A stretch of 64,000 nucleotides of DNA from AV80 sp035536995 (GTDB lineage Bacteria; Verrucomicrobiota; Verrucomicrobiia; Chthoniobacterales; UBA10450), in NCBI GenBank assembly GCA_035536995.1, contig DATLNB010000042.1, positions 3,300 through 67,299 on the forward strand. The letters are read 5' to 3'. Shown here piece by piece: positions 7,252-16,265 of the stretch; positions within the stretch are counted from its first letter, which is position 1; each line of letters starts with the position of its first letter. A program made the position numbers and the translations under genes. The notes below the pieces were generated by a model. That model worked only from the letters and a program-made list of their open reading frames with translations. It did no database searches and was not told where the DNA came from.

Positions 7252-7413
7252 CGGTCACAGACCGCCGCTACAGGATGCGCTAAGAACGTCTGCCGGTGGG
7301 ATACCGCTTTTCTAGTTTGCCGGTGGGGACACCGCTTTTTTTGTCTGCCGGTGGGGACACCGGCCTCTACATCGCTGAGCCGCCGGTGGGGACACCGGCC
7401 GCTACACCGGGGA
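7252..7413. repeat. related short repeats (gccggtggggacaccg)
   Basis: Copies of gccggtgggg(a)acaccg are at about 7291, 7318, 7348 and 7382, preceded by a hairpin ggcggtcacagaccgcc at 7251-7268. They differ in sequence from the 47-bp units but share the gcgg/ccgc palindromic design and the ctaca tail. They fill the space up to the minus-strand membrane protein gene. Confidence 0.65.
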
Positions 7414-7662
7414 CTAGCGGCGCGACCGGGGAAGCACCGGCCCAATCGCGAAAAAGAAGATCGGGATGGTCGCGACACCCACAGCGGCCACGATCATGAC
7501 GATGTTCAGCGCCGCGATCACCGTGGAATTGACCGGGTGCGCGAAGTACTCAAACGCTCCGGCAAGAACCAGAACCAGGATCGCCACGGCTTCGGCGATG
7601 ATGAAACCGAGGACCTTGCTGCGGCGGCGCGAACGGTTTTCATCTGAGACGTTGGTTTGCAC
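7414..7662 (-). CDS. small membrane protein with two transmembrane segments (82 aa)
   Basis: After a basic cytoplasmic N-terminus (SDENRSRRRSK), two hydrophobic helices are visible at about 17-39 (VLGFIIAEAVAILVLVLAGA) and 46-74 (TVIAALNIVMIVAAVGVATI), ending in PRSRR. The 'positive-inside' rule fits both ends in the cytoplasm. No family recognised. The 3' end reaches into the repeat cluster, so the last residues (LPRSRR) may be repeat-derived. Confidence 0.55.
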   Translation of the reverse strand: MQTNVSDENRSRRRSKVLGFIIAEAVAILVLVLAGAFEYFAHPVNSTVIAALNIVMIVAAVGVATIPIFFFAIGPVLPRSRR

Positions 7663-8148
7663 AGGTAGAGCCGTTGCCGGAAGGCGGGATGGAATCTACA
7701 GCATAAAAGCGCATTACCTAATGGTGTTGGAAGGGATGGGCGGTGATCGGCGAAGGCGTTGTAGCTGGGATCGCTGATCCCGGCTGAATTAGTGATGATT
7801 CGTGGGGGCCGGGATCAGCGATCCCGGCTACAGGAGACGGCGTTTGGCACAAACGCCTCTACAGGACCGAGCGCTGCGGCTACAGCTGTTTCTCGGCGGC
7901 GGGTTCGGTCGAGCCGAGTATCGGGGCGCCCTGGCATTGTCATCCTGAGCGCAGGGGAAATCTCTGGATATACGGTCCGCTGACCACGCGGAAAGGGTCG
8001 GAGATGTGGACGAGCTGTCTGCGAAGCAACGCCTTGAGGATGAGTCCTTCCCAAGCTGGAGCGGGGAACGATGACCAGGGCCGACACGCCTTTGTGGAAC
8101 TGGTTTTGGCTCGACGCTGCGCGCGCGGACTTTACTCTCGCGGTCGGC
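7663..8148. other. 486-bp gap with repeats of families A and B
   Basis: Family-A elements are at 7761-7785 and 7808-7832 and a family-B element at 7839-7863. Around 7935 there is a tgtcatcctgagcgcagggg segment that looks like another dispersed element. The upstream part of the long frame that starts at 8071 lies here, but the signal peptide argues for a start at 8149. Confidence 0.5.
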
Positions 8149-8844
8149 ATGATTCTTAAGAGCACAGTTCTCCTGTTCATTCTCGTGGGGAGCGCGAGCA
8201 GCCTGCTGCGCGCAGCGGACGAGGGTGAGCAGGATTCGGCCGCAGGGTTGCCAGCATTGTACGCGCAGAACTACCTCGTCGCGAAAAGCACGATATCGCG
8301 CGACGGGAAATTAGCGGTCATCTATCCGACGTTGGAGTTTTCCGATTCGAAAGAAGCGAAGGACATGGTGGTGTCGCTCGAACCGTTCCAGGTGCTGGGG
8401 ACGCTGCCGACGGACGACCCTTATTTCCAGAACAAGAGCCACGGCGCGATCAGCGCGCAATGGTCTGAGGATGGGAGCGTGGCGCTGATCACGCTCGAGA
8501 GTAAATGGGGGCCGGGCGACGTGTTCGTGGTGGAGCTGGCTGATGGCAAGGTGAAGAGAACCACCAACGTTCTTGAGAAGCTGACCAAGTTGCTCCTGCC
8601 GAGCTTCCGGGCGTCCACGTCGAAGAAGGAGAGCTACAACGACAACTACCCGTTTATTTTCGAACCGGGCAATGACTACGAGCCGTGTACGTTGGCCGGG
8701 AACAAAGCGGTGAAGCTGAATCTGTCGGCAACGAACGATCCCAAGTCGATCTCGAAGCATCCGTGGCGAAAGCGGATCCAGGCGGAGTGGGATATTGCGG
8801 GCGCGAAGTTTACTTCGCAGAAAATTACGGAGGACCGGCGGTAA
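8149..8844 (+). CDS. exported hypothetical protein (231 aa)
   Basis: Start 8149 gives MILKSTVLLFILVGSASSLL followed by RAADEGE, a standard signal peptide; the frame to 8071 would bury it. The mature part reads like a single beta-propeller-type segment (AKSTISRDGKLAVIYPTLE, SEDGSVALITLESKWGPGDV), as in proteins that summarise object state rather than enzymes. No catalytic motif is seen. Similar small exported proteins occur widely in this group but have no assigned function. It stands alone on the plus strand, 83 bp before the ferritin-like gene. Confidence 0.7.
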   Translation: MILKSTVLLFILVGSASSLLRAADEGEQDSAAGLPALYAQNYLVAKSTISRDGKLAVIYPTLEFSDSKEAKDMVVSLEPFQVLGTLPTDDPYFQNKSHGAISAQWSEDGSVALITLESKWGPGDVFVVELADGKVKRTTNVLEKLTKLLLPSFRASTSKKESYNDNYPFIFEPGNDYEPCTLAGNKAVKLNLSATNDPKSISKHPWRKRIQAEWDIAGAKFTSQKITEDRR

Positions 8845-8927
8845 GGGGAAAGATCAGACGTCAGCGCTGAGCGGTAGGGGGATTTTGATAAGTCCGGAGA
8901 GGGCCGCGAAGGCGATGGCTTGTTGCC

Positions 8928-9389
8928 ATGGAAGACGGTAAACGGGAAGAGATCATCGCGGAATTAAAGAAGGCTTACGCGGCAGAGCTGGAGACGGTGC
9001 AAAATTATCTCGCTAACTCGATCGACCTCGATGGGGTGCGAGCGGAGGAGATCAAGAAATCGTTATCGGCGGATATCCAGGAAGAGCTGGGTCACGCCAT
9101 GATCCTCGGGAAACGGATCAAGGTGCTCGGTGGCCGGGTCCCCGGCTCGTTGGAGCTGGCGCGCGACCAGAGTTTCCTACAGCCGCCCCAGGATTCGACG
9201 GACCTGATCACCGTGATCAAGGGCGTGATCGCCGCGGAGGAAAGCGCGATCGCGCAGTATGAAAAGATCATCGGGCTGTGCGACCAGGTTGATTTTGTGA
9301 CGCAGGACACGGCGATCACGATTTTGGGCGACGAACAGGAACATCGCCGGACGTTTGTCGGGTATTTAACAGAGTTCGAGCGCCGATAG
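8928..9389 (+). CDS. ferritin-like di-iron protein
   Basis: A 153-residue all-helical protein with the spacing of ferritin/rubrerythrin-type metal ligands: E20 (or E22) in helix 1, E53 with H56 in helix 2 (QEELGHA), E104/E105 in helix 3 (IAAEESAIAQYEKI) and E136 with H139 in helix 4 (GDEQEHRR). This pattern holds a di-iron centre used for iron storage or peroxide reduction. Length fits bacterioferritin-like and 'ferritin-like domain' proteins; the heme-binding Met of bacterioferritin is not evident. No operon partner is visible. Confidence 0.85.
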   Translation: MEDGKREEIIAELKKAYAAELETVQNYLANSIDLDGVRAEEIKKSLSADIQEELGHAMILGKRIKVLGGRVPGSLELARDQSFLQPPQDSTDLITVIKGVIAAEESAIAQYEKIIGLCDQVDFVTQDTAITILGDEQEHRRTFVGYLTEFERR

Positions 9390-9419
9390 GCGGAAACCGC
9401 GGGCCACGCAGCGCGACAA

Positions 9420-9740
9420 CTAGGACGCGGAAACGGCAGCGTCGACCGTGGGGGCGAGGCGGAAGTATTGGTCGAGCTTTGCGCTTTCGAGGATGGTGCG
9501 AACGTTTTCCTGCGCAGCGGCAAGAACGAAGGTGCCGCCTTCGTGCTCAAGGGCTTGCATGGCGCCAATCAGGACGGCCAGGCCTGAGCTGTCGATATAG
9601 GGGACGCGGGAAAGATCGACCACGAGCTTCTTCGGGGCGGTGTCGATGACTTCGCGCAGGGAAGCGCGGAGCTCCGGTGAGACGTGCAGATCGATGGCTC
9701 CTTCCGGCCTGAAAATTTGATGCGATTTAGATTTATCCAT
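9420..9740 (-). CDS. STAS-domain anti-sigma-factor antagonist-like protein
   Basis: From ATG 9740 (MDKSKSHQIFRPEGAIDLHV) the protein is 106 residues, the usual size for SpoIIAA/RsbV-type proteins. KLVVDLSRVPYIDSSGLAVL (38-57) is the diagnostic STAS segment; one serine of the DSSG turn is the expected phosphorylation site. Such proteins release a sigma factor by binding its anti-sigma kinase. No kinase or sigma factor is encoded nearby, so its partners are elsewhere. The longer frame to 9839 adds an improbable leader. Confidence 0.85.
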   Translation of the reverse strand: MDKSKSHQIFRPEGAIDLHVSPELRASLREVIDTAPKKLVVDLSRVPYIDSSGLAVLIGAMQALEHEGGTFVLAAAQENVRTILESAKLDQYFRLAPTVDAAVSAS

Positions 9741-9920
9741 GCGGTGTCTCGGAGGGGTTCCGGGGCAGTGTGAACGAAGGAAGAGAATTAGGAAGTATGA
9801 ATTACGATCGGAGCGGAAATCGAAAGCCCTGCCTGCCAAGCCCGAGCCTTGGGGTAGGCTGAAGGTCGCGCGGCGTTCAGTCGCTGCCTATCGTGCGGGA
9901 ACTGTGGTCCGGCGGGCGGC

Positions 9921-10415
9921 TTACGGCTTCGCCGCGGGCTCGCCGAGCGCCATGAAAGCGCCGAACAGATTGCCAGCGCGTTCCTGGTTCGCGGCAATGA
10001 ATTCGGCGTTGGCTTTGACCGTTTTGTCGGTGGATTTATCGAGGCCTTCGCTCAGCCCTATGGCCATGATCGCGAAGATACCTTTTGAGAATTCATCGGC
10101 GGTCAGCCCGGCGTCTTTGAGCAGGGCGACAGTCTTGGGGCATTTCGCGTTGATCGTGCTGCCCCAGTTCTCGGGGCCGATCGAGGGATCTTTGTTGATC
10201 TCCGCCATCTCGGCCCTGGCCCCGGCGTCCTGGCCGACGGCTTTCACGAATTCATCCATCTTGTTGAACAGCGCTTCGTTGAGCGGAATTGCGCCGGCAG
10301 CTTTGATCTGGTCCGGCGGAGTTTCGGCGGAGAGATTCGGGGCGGCGGCGAAGCTGAGCATCGCACAAGCGAGCAAGGTGATGGTCAGGCGAGGGGCAAA
10401 GGTAGGTGAGTTCAT
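9921..10415 (-). CDS. exported helical protein of unknown function (164 aa)
   Basis: Signal peptide MNSPTFAPRLTITLLACAML with a cut near SAETPP (about residue 29). The mature protein is predicted all helical (LNEALFNKMDEFVKAV, AEFIAANQERAGNLFGAFMA) with a single cysteine (AKCPKTVAL). No catalytic or binding motif recognised. It is separated by 180 bp from the STAS gene and by 219 bp from the large secreted protein gene, so it is probably a single-gene transcript. Confidence 0.7.
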   Translation of the reverse strand: MNSPTFAPRLTITLLACAMLSFAAAPNLSAETPPDQIKAAGAIPLNEALFNKMDEFVKAVGQDAGARAEMAEINKDPSIGPENWGSTINAKCPKTVALLKDAGLTADEFSKGIFAIMAIGLSEGLDKSTDKTVKANAEFIAANQERAGNLFGAFMALGEPAAKP

Positions 10416-10634
10416 TTTGAGTAGGTGTGGGCGACGCTGGGCGATGCGGTGGGTGGGGTCAATCTAATTCCGGGACGGCGCGGGGATGTTTGGTCGGCAG
10501 ATTACGCAGATGGACGATATAAGCGGGGACCGTCCATGCCGGCGCAAAGGCAACAGAGTTGCGGGGACAGGTGCGTTCCCAAACAGAGTTTGGGAACGAG
10601 GAAGTGCGCGAGAATATGGTTGAGGCGATATGAG
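10416..10634. repeat. gap with a family-D repeat copy
   Basis: A family-D palindrome (core gttcccaaacagagtttggg) lies at 10573-10602. It is 29 of 30 identical to a copy inside the M28 peptidase gene at 33797-33826. Nothing else is recognised in this gap. Confidence 0.75.
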
Positions 10635-13600
10635 TTAGGGCAGGTTGAAGCGGTAAACTTCCACGAGCCCGATTCCGGTGCTGTTGTTCGTGCCGCGCAC
10701 TATCGCGGTGTAATTGCCGCCCGGAAGCGACTTCAGGATCGCGGATTCACGGTCGTCGGACGGGGCAATGCCGGTGGCGTTGATGTCAACCTGCTGCGAT
10801 TCCTTCCAGTCGTCGTTGGCCATGACCAGGGCGCCGTTGATATCGCGCAGCTCCATGGTCGGGTCCTGCAACGCATTCGGCACGTTTCGTCCGGTGAGCT
10901 CCGGCCCGATAGCGCGAAGGAGGACAGTCGCGGAGCTCCCGCGCAAGATGAAGCCGCCGATGAGGACGTTGTCATTCGTTTCGACGGAGCCGCGCGTAGA
11001 GATGTTCGACAACATCGAATCACCGCCCGCATCGAGATCGTACGCCTCGACCAGCGCGATGCCTTCCGTGTTATTCGCGCCGCGGAGCACGGCCGTGTAA
11101 TTGCCGGGCGCCAGCTGCCGGACAATCGCAGCTTCCCGATCGTCCGAAGGGGGAATGCCGCTCCCCTCGATGGCCGTCTTCTGGTCCGACTCTTTCCAGT
11201 TATCGTTCTGGGCGATCAACGCGCCCGAACCATCGTGCAATTCCAGGGTCGGATCTTCGAGCCGCCCGGAGACGGGGTTGCCGCCGACCTGGAGCGACGG
11301 GCCGATCCCGCGCACAATCACGTTCCGCGGCGTCGATCCGGTAACAATGAACCCGGCGATGCCAGCGCCGTCGCCGTTCCGAACCGGAACGCGAGTCGAG
11401 ATGTTCGCCAGGCGCGCGGGCGAACAGAAATCGTTGCCGACCACGATGTAATCCTGCCGGCCACCCGCGTAATCCGACGCGAAAACGCCGGATGGATTAC
11501 CCGCGGTATCTTCACGAATCGAGATCCCCTGGAGGACGTCGCCATTTTGGATACCGAACATCGCCTTATCGATGACGACCCAAACGCTGCCATCGGGTTG
11601 CACTCCGCTCGCGGGATCGAGATCGCCTTCGTGCTTCCATTCGCGGCACTGGCTGATCGGCGGTGCCCCACAATCGCTGACGAACTGGCCGTTCTTGTAG
11701 TAGGTCACTTCCATGTCGCTCAGGCTAAGCTTGTAACTTTTTCCACCGCGCGGCGGATCGAAAAAGACCGTGTAAACAGAGTTGGCCCCGGCGGTCAGTG
11801 ACGGGTCTGCGTTGTTGATCACGAAGACAAGTTTGCCCGGCATGTTTTCCGGCTCAGCGATGCCGAAACTGGCGATATCGTTGTTCGGAAAAGTGCCGCC
11901 TTCCGCGGTACGATCGGGATAAAGCTGGCCCGGCACGCTGCACGACAACTCGGGCCGCGGCGCGTTCTGTCCGACGGTAGGCGCGAACGTGTTGCTCGAA
12001 GTGCTTTCGCCCTGAGCGCTCAACGCGGTGACGCGATAGCTGTGAGTGTCGCCGGGATCAGCCAGGTCGACCACCCGCCGCTCGGCGATTGCGGATCGGA
12101 TCTTCGTTTCCGCGCCGCCATTGACCCTGCGATAAACATTGTAACCGGTCACGGTGCCGCCCGCGCCATCGGGCACTGGCCAGGTGAAGGAGACGAACTT
12201 TGTTGTGCGATAGCCGTTGATGAGCGGCGCCGCGGGCACGGCCGGTTCAGCCGGATCGAACTGCGCGTACATCCTGCGCCCGCCGGATTGCCGGACGATC
12301 CCGGCCAGTTTCGAGAACGTGTTCGGGCCGCCGCTATCCGGACAGCTCGCGCTGCAACCGATCGAGTTCGCGGCAATGACGCGGCCTTCCGGATCGATCG
12401 TCGCATCGATGAAGTCGTAATGGTTGCGCGGATCGCCGCCGCTGCCGATCCCGCCAAATGCGCCCTGAATCGGATAATCCGGTGTGCCGTTGGCAACAAA
12501 CCAGGTCGCGCCGCCATCGTAGGTGGTGGCAATGTAGAGGTACCAAATGCCCGGAAAATCCATGCTCTGGAAGTCGGTGTTCGGGCCATTGTAAGGCGAG
12601 CCGAAAAACGCGACCGCGGCGCGACCCGAGTCACCGGCAACAGCCGCAGGGAAGACCGAGTAATTAATTCCTGCCAGAGCGCCGACATCAACGCTCGGCG
12701 CCCAGGTCTTGCCCCGATCGGACGAGACCGCGACGAAGAGGTGATTGTCGTTCAAATTCTGATACGCGAGATAGACCTTGTTGTTCTTATCGATCGCCAC
12801 GCCGGGATCGCCCTTGCTGAACAACGAACCGGTGCTGTCAGGCACTTTGCGGATGTTCCAGGTAATCCCGGCGTCCTCGGACACGACGACGTTGACGAAG
12901 CCCTGGCCGATCACCGGAGTATCGAGCCCGCAACCCTTGTTCGGGACATAAACGGTCCCGTCCGGGGCGACGTGGGGATGGCCGTGAAGGCCGACGCACC
13001 TGCTGACCGCAGCATCATAGATCGGGATGATCGGTCCGTAGGTCACGCCGCCGTCGTCGCTCCGCGAGCAGTACGAGACCGCGACGTCCTGCGAACAATA
13101 ATAGGTCGCGTTTGGATATTGCGGATGGGGGATTAACGAGCCAACGCCGGTTGTGGGATAAGGACCGACGCCCATGCCCTGGTGATCGGCGCCGCTGGCT
13201 GGGCCGCCGCTGATCGTTGGCGTCCAGGTTTCGCCGTCGTTGTCGCTGTAATCCGTGGCTGATTGCCCGCCGGTTAGCTGCATCGCCCAGATCCGGCCAG
13301 TCGCGGGGTCGCCGAGCAGGATCGGGTCGAGTGTGACCTTGTTACTTATATTAGAGGGGTTGTCTTTCGGTTCCCAGAGAGCGTGCGCCGGCGAAGTGCT
13401 GTCGTTGAACTTCACTCGTAACACTTCGAGCAGGCCCTGATAAAACAGGTTGCCGCTCTTCGGATTGGAAAAAACTGTCGGCTCGCCCGCGAACAGGCCG
13501 AGGGCCGATGACGGCGCGCCGTTAGCGTCGGTCGGAATAAATTCCTGGAAGCGAGGTGCGATGCCCGGGGCGTTGCCCGGTGGGACGACCGGGATGGTGC

Positions 13601-14168
13601 CGGGCGAGGCAGGTCCGAGGAAAATTTTGCCGTTAAAGCTTTGGCCGGCGGGCAGTGTCGTGCTCACCTGGACGACGAGATTTTGAGTGCCGCCGATGGC
13701 CGGAATTTCGACCTGCTCGAAATTCGTCGCGGTCTGGCGCGATTGCGCGATCGGGTTGCCCTCGGGGAAACTATCCTTCGGCCAGCTGACCGCGTCCCAC
13801 AGATAGAGATCGAAATCGGCGGCAGCTGTGCCCCATTCCACCCGGACGATGACGGCCTGGTTCGGGTGAGTGGTGGCAAAGTCCGCGGGCAAATTCACGG
13901 TCAGGCGATAGATGTCGCAAGGGACGAGCGGGGTGGCGGGGTCGGGATCGCATTCGCCGGCAATGCTGTTGCCGAAGGCGTTAGGAAAGAAAAACGGGCC
14001 GGCCTTGTATTCGAGTGGCCCAGAGGAATCGGTCAGCGTTCCCTCGGGCGGCTCGGCGGCAAAGCTGAGCATTGCCATAAACAAGGCCGCTGAGCAGAGC
14101 AGGAACGCGGCAAAAATGCGCGGGTTGAAGAAAGCAGTTTCGTTCGAAGGACGTGTTTTCATAGGCAA
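10635..14168 (-). CDS. large secreted sialidase-like/BNR protein with duplicated C-terminal module
   Basis: 1177 residues. The signal peptide is long (about 1-38, core IFAAFLLCSAALFMAMLSFA). Residues about 45-180 look like a pre-peptidase-type beta domain. Residues about 195-640 hold BNR/sialidase-like blades, with 'D.G.TW' signatures such as SDNDGETW, SEDAGITW, SSDRGKTW and TYDGGATW. A fibronectin type III domain covers about 655-745, and an unassigned Cys-containing beta domain about 750-915. Two homologous modules of about 130 residues (920-1052 and 1053-1177) start LANISTR and LSNISTR and end in VEAYDLD and VEVYRF. No sialidase Arg triad or Asp box catalytic set was verified, so enzyme activity is uncertain; binding to a polymer or cell surface is equally possible. 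Confidence 0.8.
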   Translation of the reverse strand: MPMKTRPSNETAFFNPRIFAAFLLCSAALFMAMLSFAAEPPEGTLTDSSGPLEYKAGPFFFPNAFGNSIAGECDPDPATPLVPCDIYRLTVNLPADFATTHPNQAVIVRVEWGTAAADFDLYLWDAVSWPKDSFPEGNPIAQSRQTATNFEQVEIPAIGGTQNLVVQVSTTLPAGQSFNGKIFLGPASPGTIPVVPPGNAPGIAPRFQEFIPTDANGAPSSALGLFAGEPTVFSNPKSGNLFYQGLLEVLRVKFNDSTSPAHALWEPKDNPSNISNKVTLDPILLGDPATGRIWAMQLTGGQSATDYSDNDGETWTPTISGGPASGADHQGMGVGPYPTTGVGSLIPHPQYPNATYYCSQDVAVSYCSRSDDGGVTYGPIIPIYDAAVSRCVGLHGHPHVAPDGTVYVPNKGCGLDTPVIGQGFVNVVVSEDAGITWNIRKVPDSTGSLFSKGDPGVAIDKNNKVYLAYQNLNDNHLFVAVSSDRGKTWAPSVDVGALAGINYSVFPAAVAGDSGRAAVAFFGSPYNGPNTDFQSMDFPGIWYLYIATTYDGGATWFVANGTPDYPIQGAFGGIGSGGDPRNHYDFIDATIDPEGRVIAANSIGCSASCPDSGGPNTFSKLAGIVRQSGGRRMYAQFDPAEPAVPAAPLINGYRTTKFVSFTWPVPDGAGGTVTGYNVYRRVNGGAETKIRSAIAERRVVDLADPGDTHSYRVTALSAQGESTSSNTFAPTVGQNAPRPELSCSVPGQLYPDRTAEGGTFPNNDIASFGIAEPENMPGKLVFVINNADPSLTAGANSVYTVFFDPPRGGKSYKLSLSDMEVTYYKNGQFVSDCGAPPISQCREWKHEGDLDPASGVQPDGSVWVVIDKAMFGIQNGDVLQGISIREDTAGNPSGVFASDYAGGRQDYIVVGNDFCSPARLANISTRVPVRNGDGAGIAGFIVTGSTPRNVIVRGIGPSLQVGGNPVSGRLEDPTLELHDGSGALIAQNDNWKESDQKTAIEGSGIPPSDDREAAIVRQLAPGNYTAVLRGANNTEGIALVEAYDLDAGGDSMLSNISTRGSVETNDNVLIGGFILRGSSATVLLRAIGPELTGRNVPNALQDPTMELRDINGALVMANDDWKESQQVDINATGIAPSDDRESAILKSLPGGNYTAIVRGTNNSTGIGLVEVYRFNLP

Positions 14169-14364
14169 CGGCAGGCAGAGGACCGTTGGGGGACGAGTCC
14201 GGGACGCACAGTTAAAACGTGCGTGAGGTGTTTCTCGCGCGTGTCGTGAAGGGACGGCCGATGGCCGTCCCCTTCTGTAGCCGCTTCGCTATGCGAAGCG
14301 CCGAATCAGCGGCCTCAGGCTCATCGAGAACGGGCGTCGCCTCTCCCTCCAACGGCGGCCGAAG
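14169..14364. other. gap with two hairpins
   Basis: An inverted repeat gggacggccgatggccgtcc is at about 14250-14270 and another, gccgcttcgctatgcgaagc, at about 14279-14300. They lie between the methyltransferase stop and the start of the large secreted protein gene (both minus) and could terminate the methyltransferase transcript. No gene seen. Confidence 0.5.
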
Positions 14365-15159
14365 CTACTTCTTCGTCCCCAGGACCAGCAGCCATTCGCG
14401 ATCATGCGCGATGCCGCCATCCTCAGTCTTGTAATTCTGTTCGAAGAAATCGACCCAGGTCCGGTGAAATTCTTCCCGGCGCGGTCCTAACGAGTCAGCC
14501 AGGGTCTTGGTCGGACCGTAGTCCGCGGAGAAAATTTCCCAATATTCTTCGCCGCTCGACGGACGAAACATCGAGACGTGTTTTTCGAAGCGGAGCTCGA
14601 ACATTTCGCCGAGCAGCTCGCGGACACGTACTTCCTTGCCCCAATCGAAGGGGCTTGAAGGCGGAGGCGTCTGGACGAACGGCGCCATCATTCGGAACAT
14701 GGCGCCGAGTCCGCCCTCAGACGTCCAGTTGGCGAGGCCAAGGCGTCCGCCGGGCTTCAGAACACGGCCGAGCTGTCGCGCCGTCGCGGAATGATCAGGC
14801 GCGAACATGATCCCGCAGGTCGAAGAGACGACGTCGAAACAGCCGTCGCCGATCCCCTCGAGCCGTTCGCAATCGCCCTCCTGGTAATCGATTTCGAGTC
14901 CCTCGGCCTGCGCGCGCGCTTTCGCCTGCTCGAGGAGGGCCGGGGCGAGGTCGAGCCCGGTTACCTTTGCGCCGGCCCGGGCTGCGCGTTCCGCGACAGA
15001 GCCGGTGCCGCACGCGAGATCGAGCCAGGGCTCGCCCGGTTGCGGATTCAAAGTCCGCACGACCCGGTCATGAATGTCCGCGATCGTTTCGGTGACGCGT
15101 TGATAGGGCCCGGATCCCCACATCCGGCTTTGCCGCTCCTTCAATTCTTCGTAAGCCAT
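14365..15159 (-). CDS. class I SAM-dependent methyltransferase
   Basis: From ATG 15159 (MAYEELKERQSRMWGSGPYQ) the protein is 264 residues, the size of UbiE/Methyltransf_11-type enzymes. Motif I is LDLACGTGSVAERAA (about 46-60), followed by the acidic loop VTGLDLAPALLEQAKARA (about 65-82), motif II QEGDCERL and motif IV FDVVSSTCGIMFAPD. These bind S-adenosylmethionine; the acceptor cannot be inferred. The C-terminal half, with EMFELRFEKH and WVDFFEQNYK, is probably the substrate lid. The frame extends to 15198 but that start is less likely. Confidence 0.85.
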   Translation of the reverse strand: MAYEELKERQSRMWGSGPYQRVTETIADIHDRVVRTLNPQPGEPWLDLACGTGSVAERAARAGAKVTGLDLAPALLEQAKARAQAEGLEIDYQEGDCERLEGIGDGCFDVVSSTCGIMFAPDHSATARQLGRVLKPGGRLGLANWTSEGGLGAMFRMMAPFVQTPPPSSPFDWGKEVRVRELLGEMFELRFEKHVSMFRPSSGEEYWEIFSADYGPTKTLADSLGPRREEFHRTWVDFFEQNYKTEDGGIAHDREWLLVLGTKK

Positions 15160-15568
15160 CCCGCGAGCGTACCCAGGCTCCGAACGGACTGCAATCACGC
15201 GAGGACGGGACAGCGCCCGTCCCTCCAGCGACGCAGCGCAAAATCACGCTGAATGACGGTTGCGTGGAGGGACGCCCGCCGTGGCGTCCAAACGTATTCC
15301 GTTTACGCGCCTCATCTCGGAGGACGGGACAGCGCCCGTCCCTCCAAGGCTGCGTAGTGGATCTTGCGCTGTAGCGACGGCGCTCAGTCGCCGTGAAGAG
15401 TGTCGCATGCCCTGCGGCGGAAGAGGACCCACAGCGCCCGTTACCTGCACCGCCCGCCGCCCACGTCCGTACGGCACGGATTCTGTTCTCTAAGTGTTCG
15501 TAACTGTTCGCAAACTGATCAACTGGAGGAGTTCGCGCCATGGGTTATCTCTTCCGCCCGTTCAAACT
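15160..15568. repeat. 409-bp gap with GGACGGGACAGCGCCCGTCC repeats (family E)
   Basis: Two copies of gacgggacagcgcccgtccc followed by tcca lie at about 15204-15227 and 15322-15345, with a related ggagggacgcccgccgtggcg element at about 15268. Each is a strong hairpin. This is the divergent region between the methyltransferase and the L,D-transpeptidase, so both promoters should be here; I see no clear -35/-10 pair. Confidence 0.6.
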
Positions 15569-16231
15569 ATGAGGCTTCTCCATTTCACTATTTCTGTTGT
15601 CTGCCTGGCGGCGGCTGTTCTTACTCCCACCAGTGCTATGGCTGACCCCGCCCTCGTGGTGAGCGTTCCCGACCAAACGCTCGCCGTTGTAGATGGCGGC
15701 GTGGTCCGGGAGCGATTCCGCATTTCCACCTCGAAGTTTGGCCTCGGCGACAACCCCAACAGTTACGCCACCCCGCTCGGCTCGATGGAAATCGCGTCCA
15801 AGATCGGCGGGAACGCGCCCCTGGGTACCGTCTTCAAATCCCGCCGCGCAACCGGCGAAGTGCTCCGCCCGAACTCACCCGGCCGCGATCCTATCGTGAC
15901 CCGGATCCTCTGGCTGCGCGGCCTGGAGCGCACGAATGCCCGCGCTTACTCGCGCAACATTTATATTCACGGGACGCCGGTGGAAAAATTGATCGGCCGC
16001 CCGGTTAGCTACGGTTGCATCCGGATGCGATCCAAGGACGTGGCGCGGCTCTTCAGCGAAGTGCGGGTCGGCACGAAGATCGAGATTGCGAGCACGCGCT
16101 TGAGCGGCGCAATTGCGCAAGCGGCGTCAAAGCAGCAGCGCGCGAGTCAGGTTCGGGTTGCTGCGTCTAAGCCGGCGAAGCGGCCGCGGCTGGCCGCGCA
16201 TACCGGGCGATTGCGGGTTGCCGCGAACTAG
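15569..16231 (+). CDS. L,D-transpeptidase (YkuD family)
   Basis: From ATG 15569 the protein opens with a signal peptide (MRLLHFTISVVCLAAAVLTP, cut near AMADPALVV). The YkuD domain spans about 32-175: LVVSVPDQTLAVVDGG, then IYIHGTP and VSYGCIRMRSKDV, which supply the active-site His and nucleophilic Cys. The usual motif is SHGC[IV]R; here His is replaced by Tyr (SYGCIR), a variant also seen in active family members. The enzyme makes 3-3 peptidoglycan cross-links or attaches lipoproteins. A basic Ala/Arg-rich tail (about 185-220) may bind the wall. The frame to 15494 is rejected since it buries the signal. Confidence 0.9.
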   Translation: MRLLHFTISVVCLAAAVLTPTSAMADPALVVSVPDQTLAVVDGGVVRERFRISTSKFGLGDNPNSYATPLGSMEIASKIGGNAPLGTVFKSRRATGEVLRPNSPGRDPIVTRILWLRGLERTNARAYSRNIYIHGTPVEKLIGRPVSYGCIRMRSKDVARLFSEVRVGTKIEIASTRLSGAIAQAASKQQRASQVRVAASKPAKRPRLAAHTGRLRVAAN

Positions 16232-16265
16232 CTCGGACAAACGCGCCGATCGGCGTCCAAACGGG

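Noticed and set aside
7064..7412. Possible CRISPR array
   Set aside because: The 47-bp units are directly contiguous with no unique spacers, the second repeat type differs in sequence, and no cas gene is in the window.
10425..13136. Long plus-strand frames (458 and 364 aa) opposite the large secreted protein gene
   Set aside because: They are Arg- and Asp-rich mirror translations with no domain, and the minus-strand protein has clear repeats and a signal peptide.
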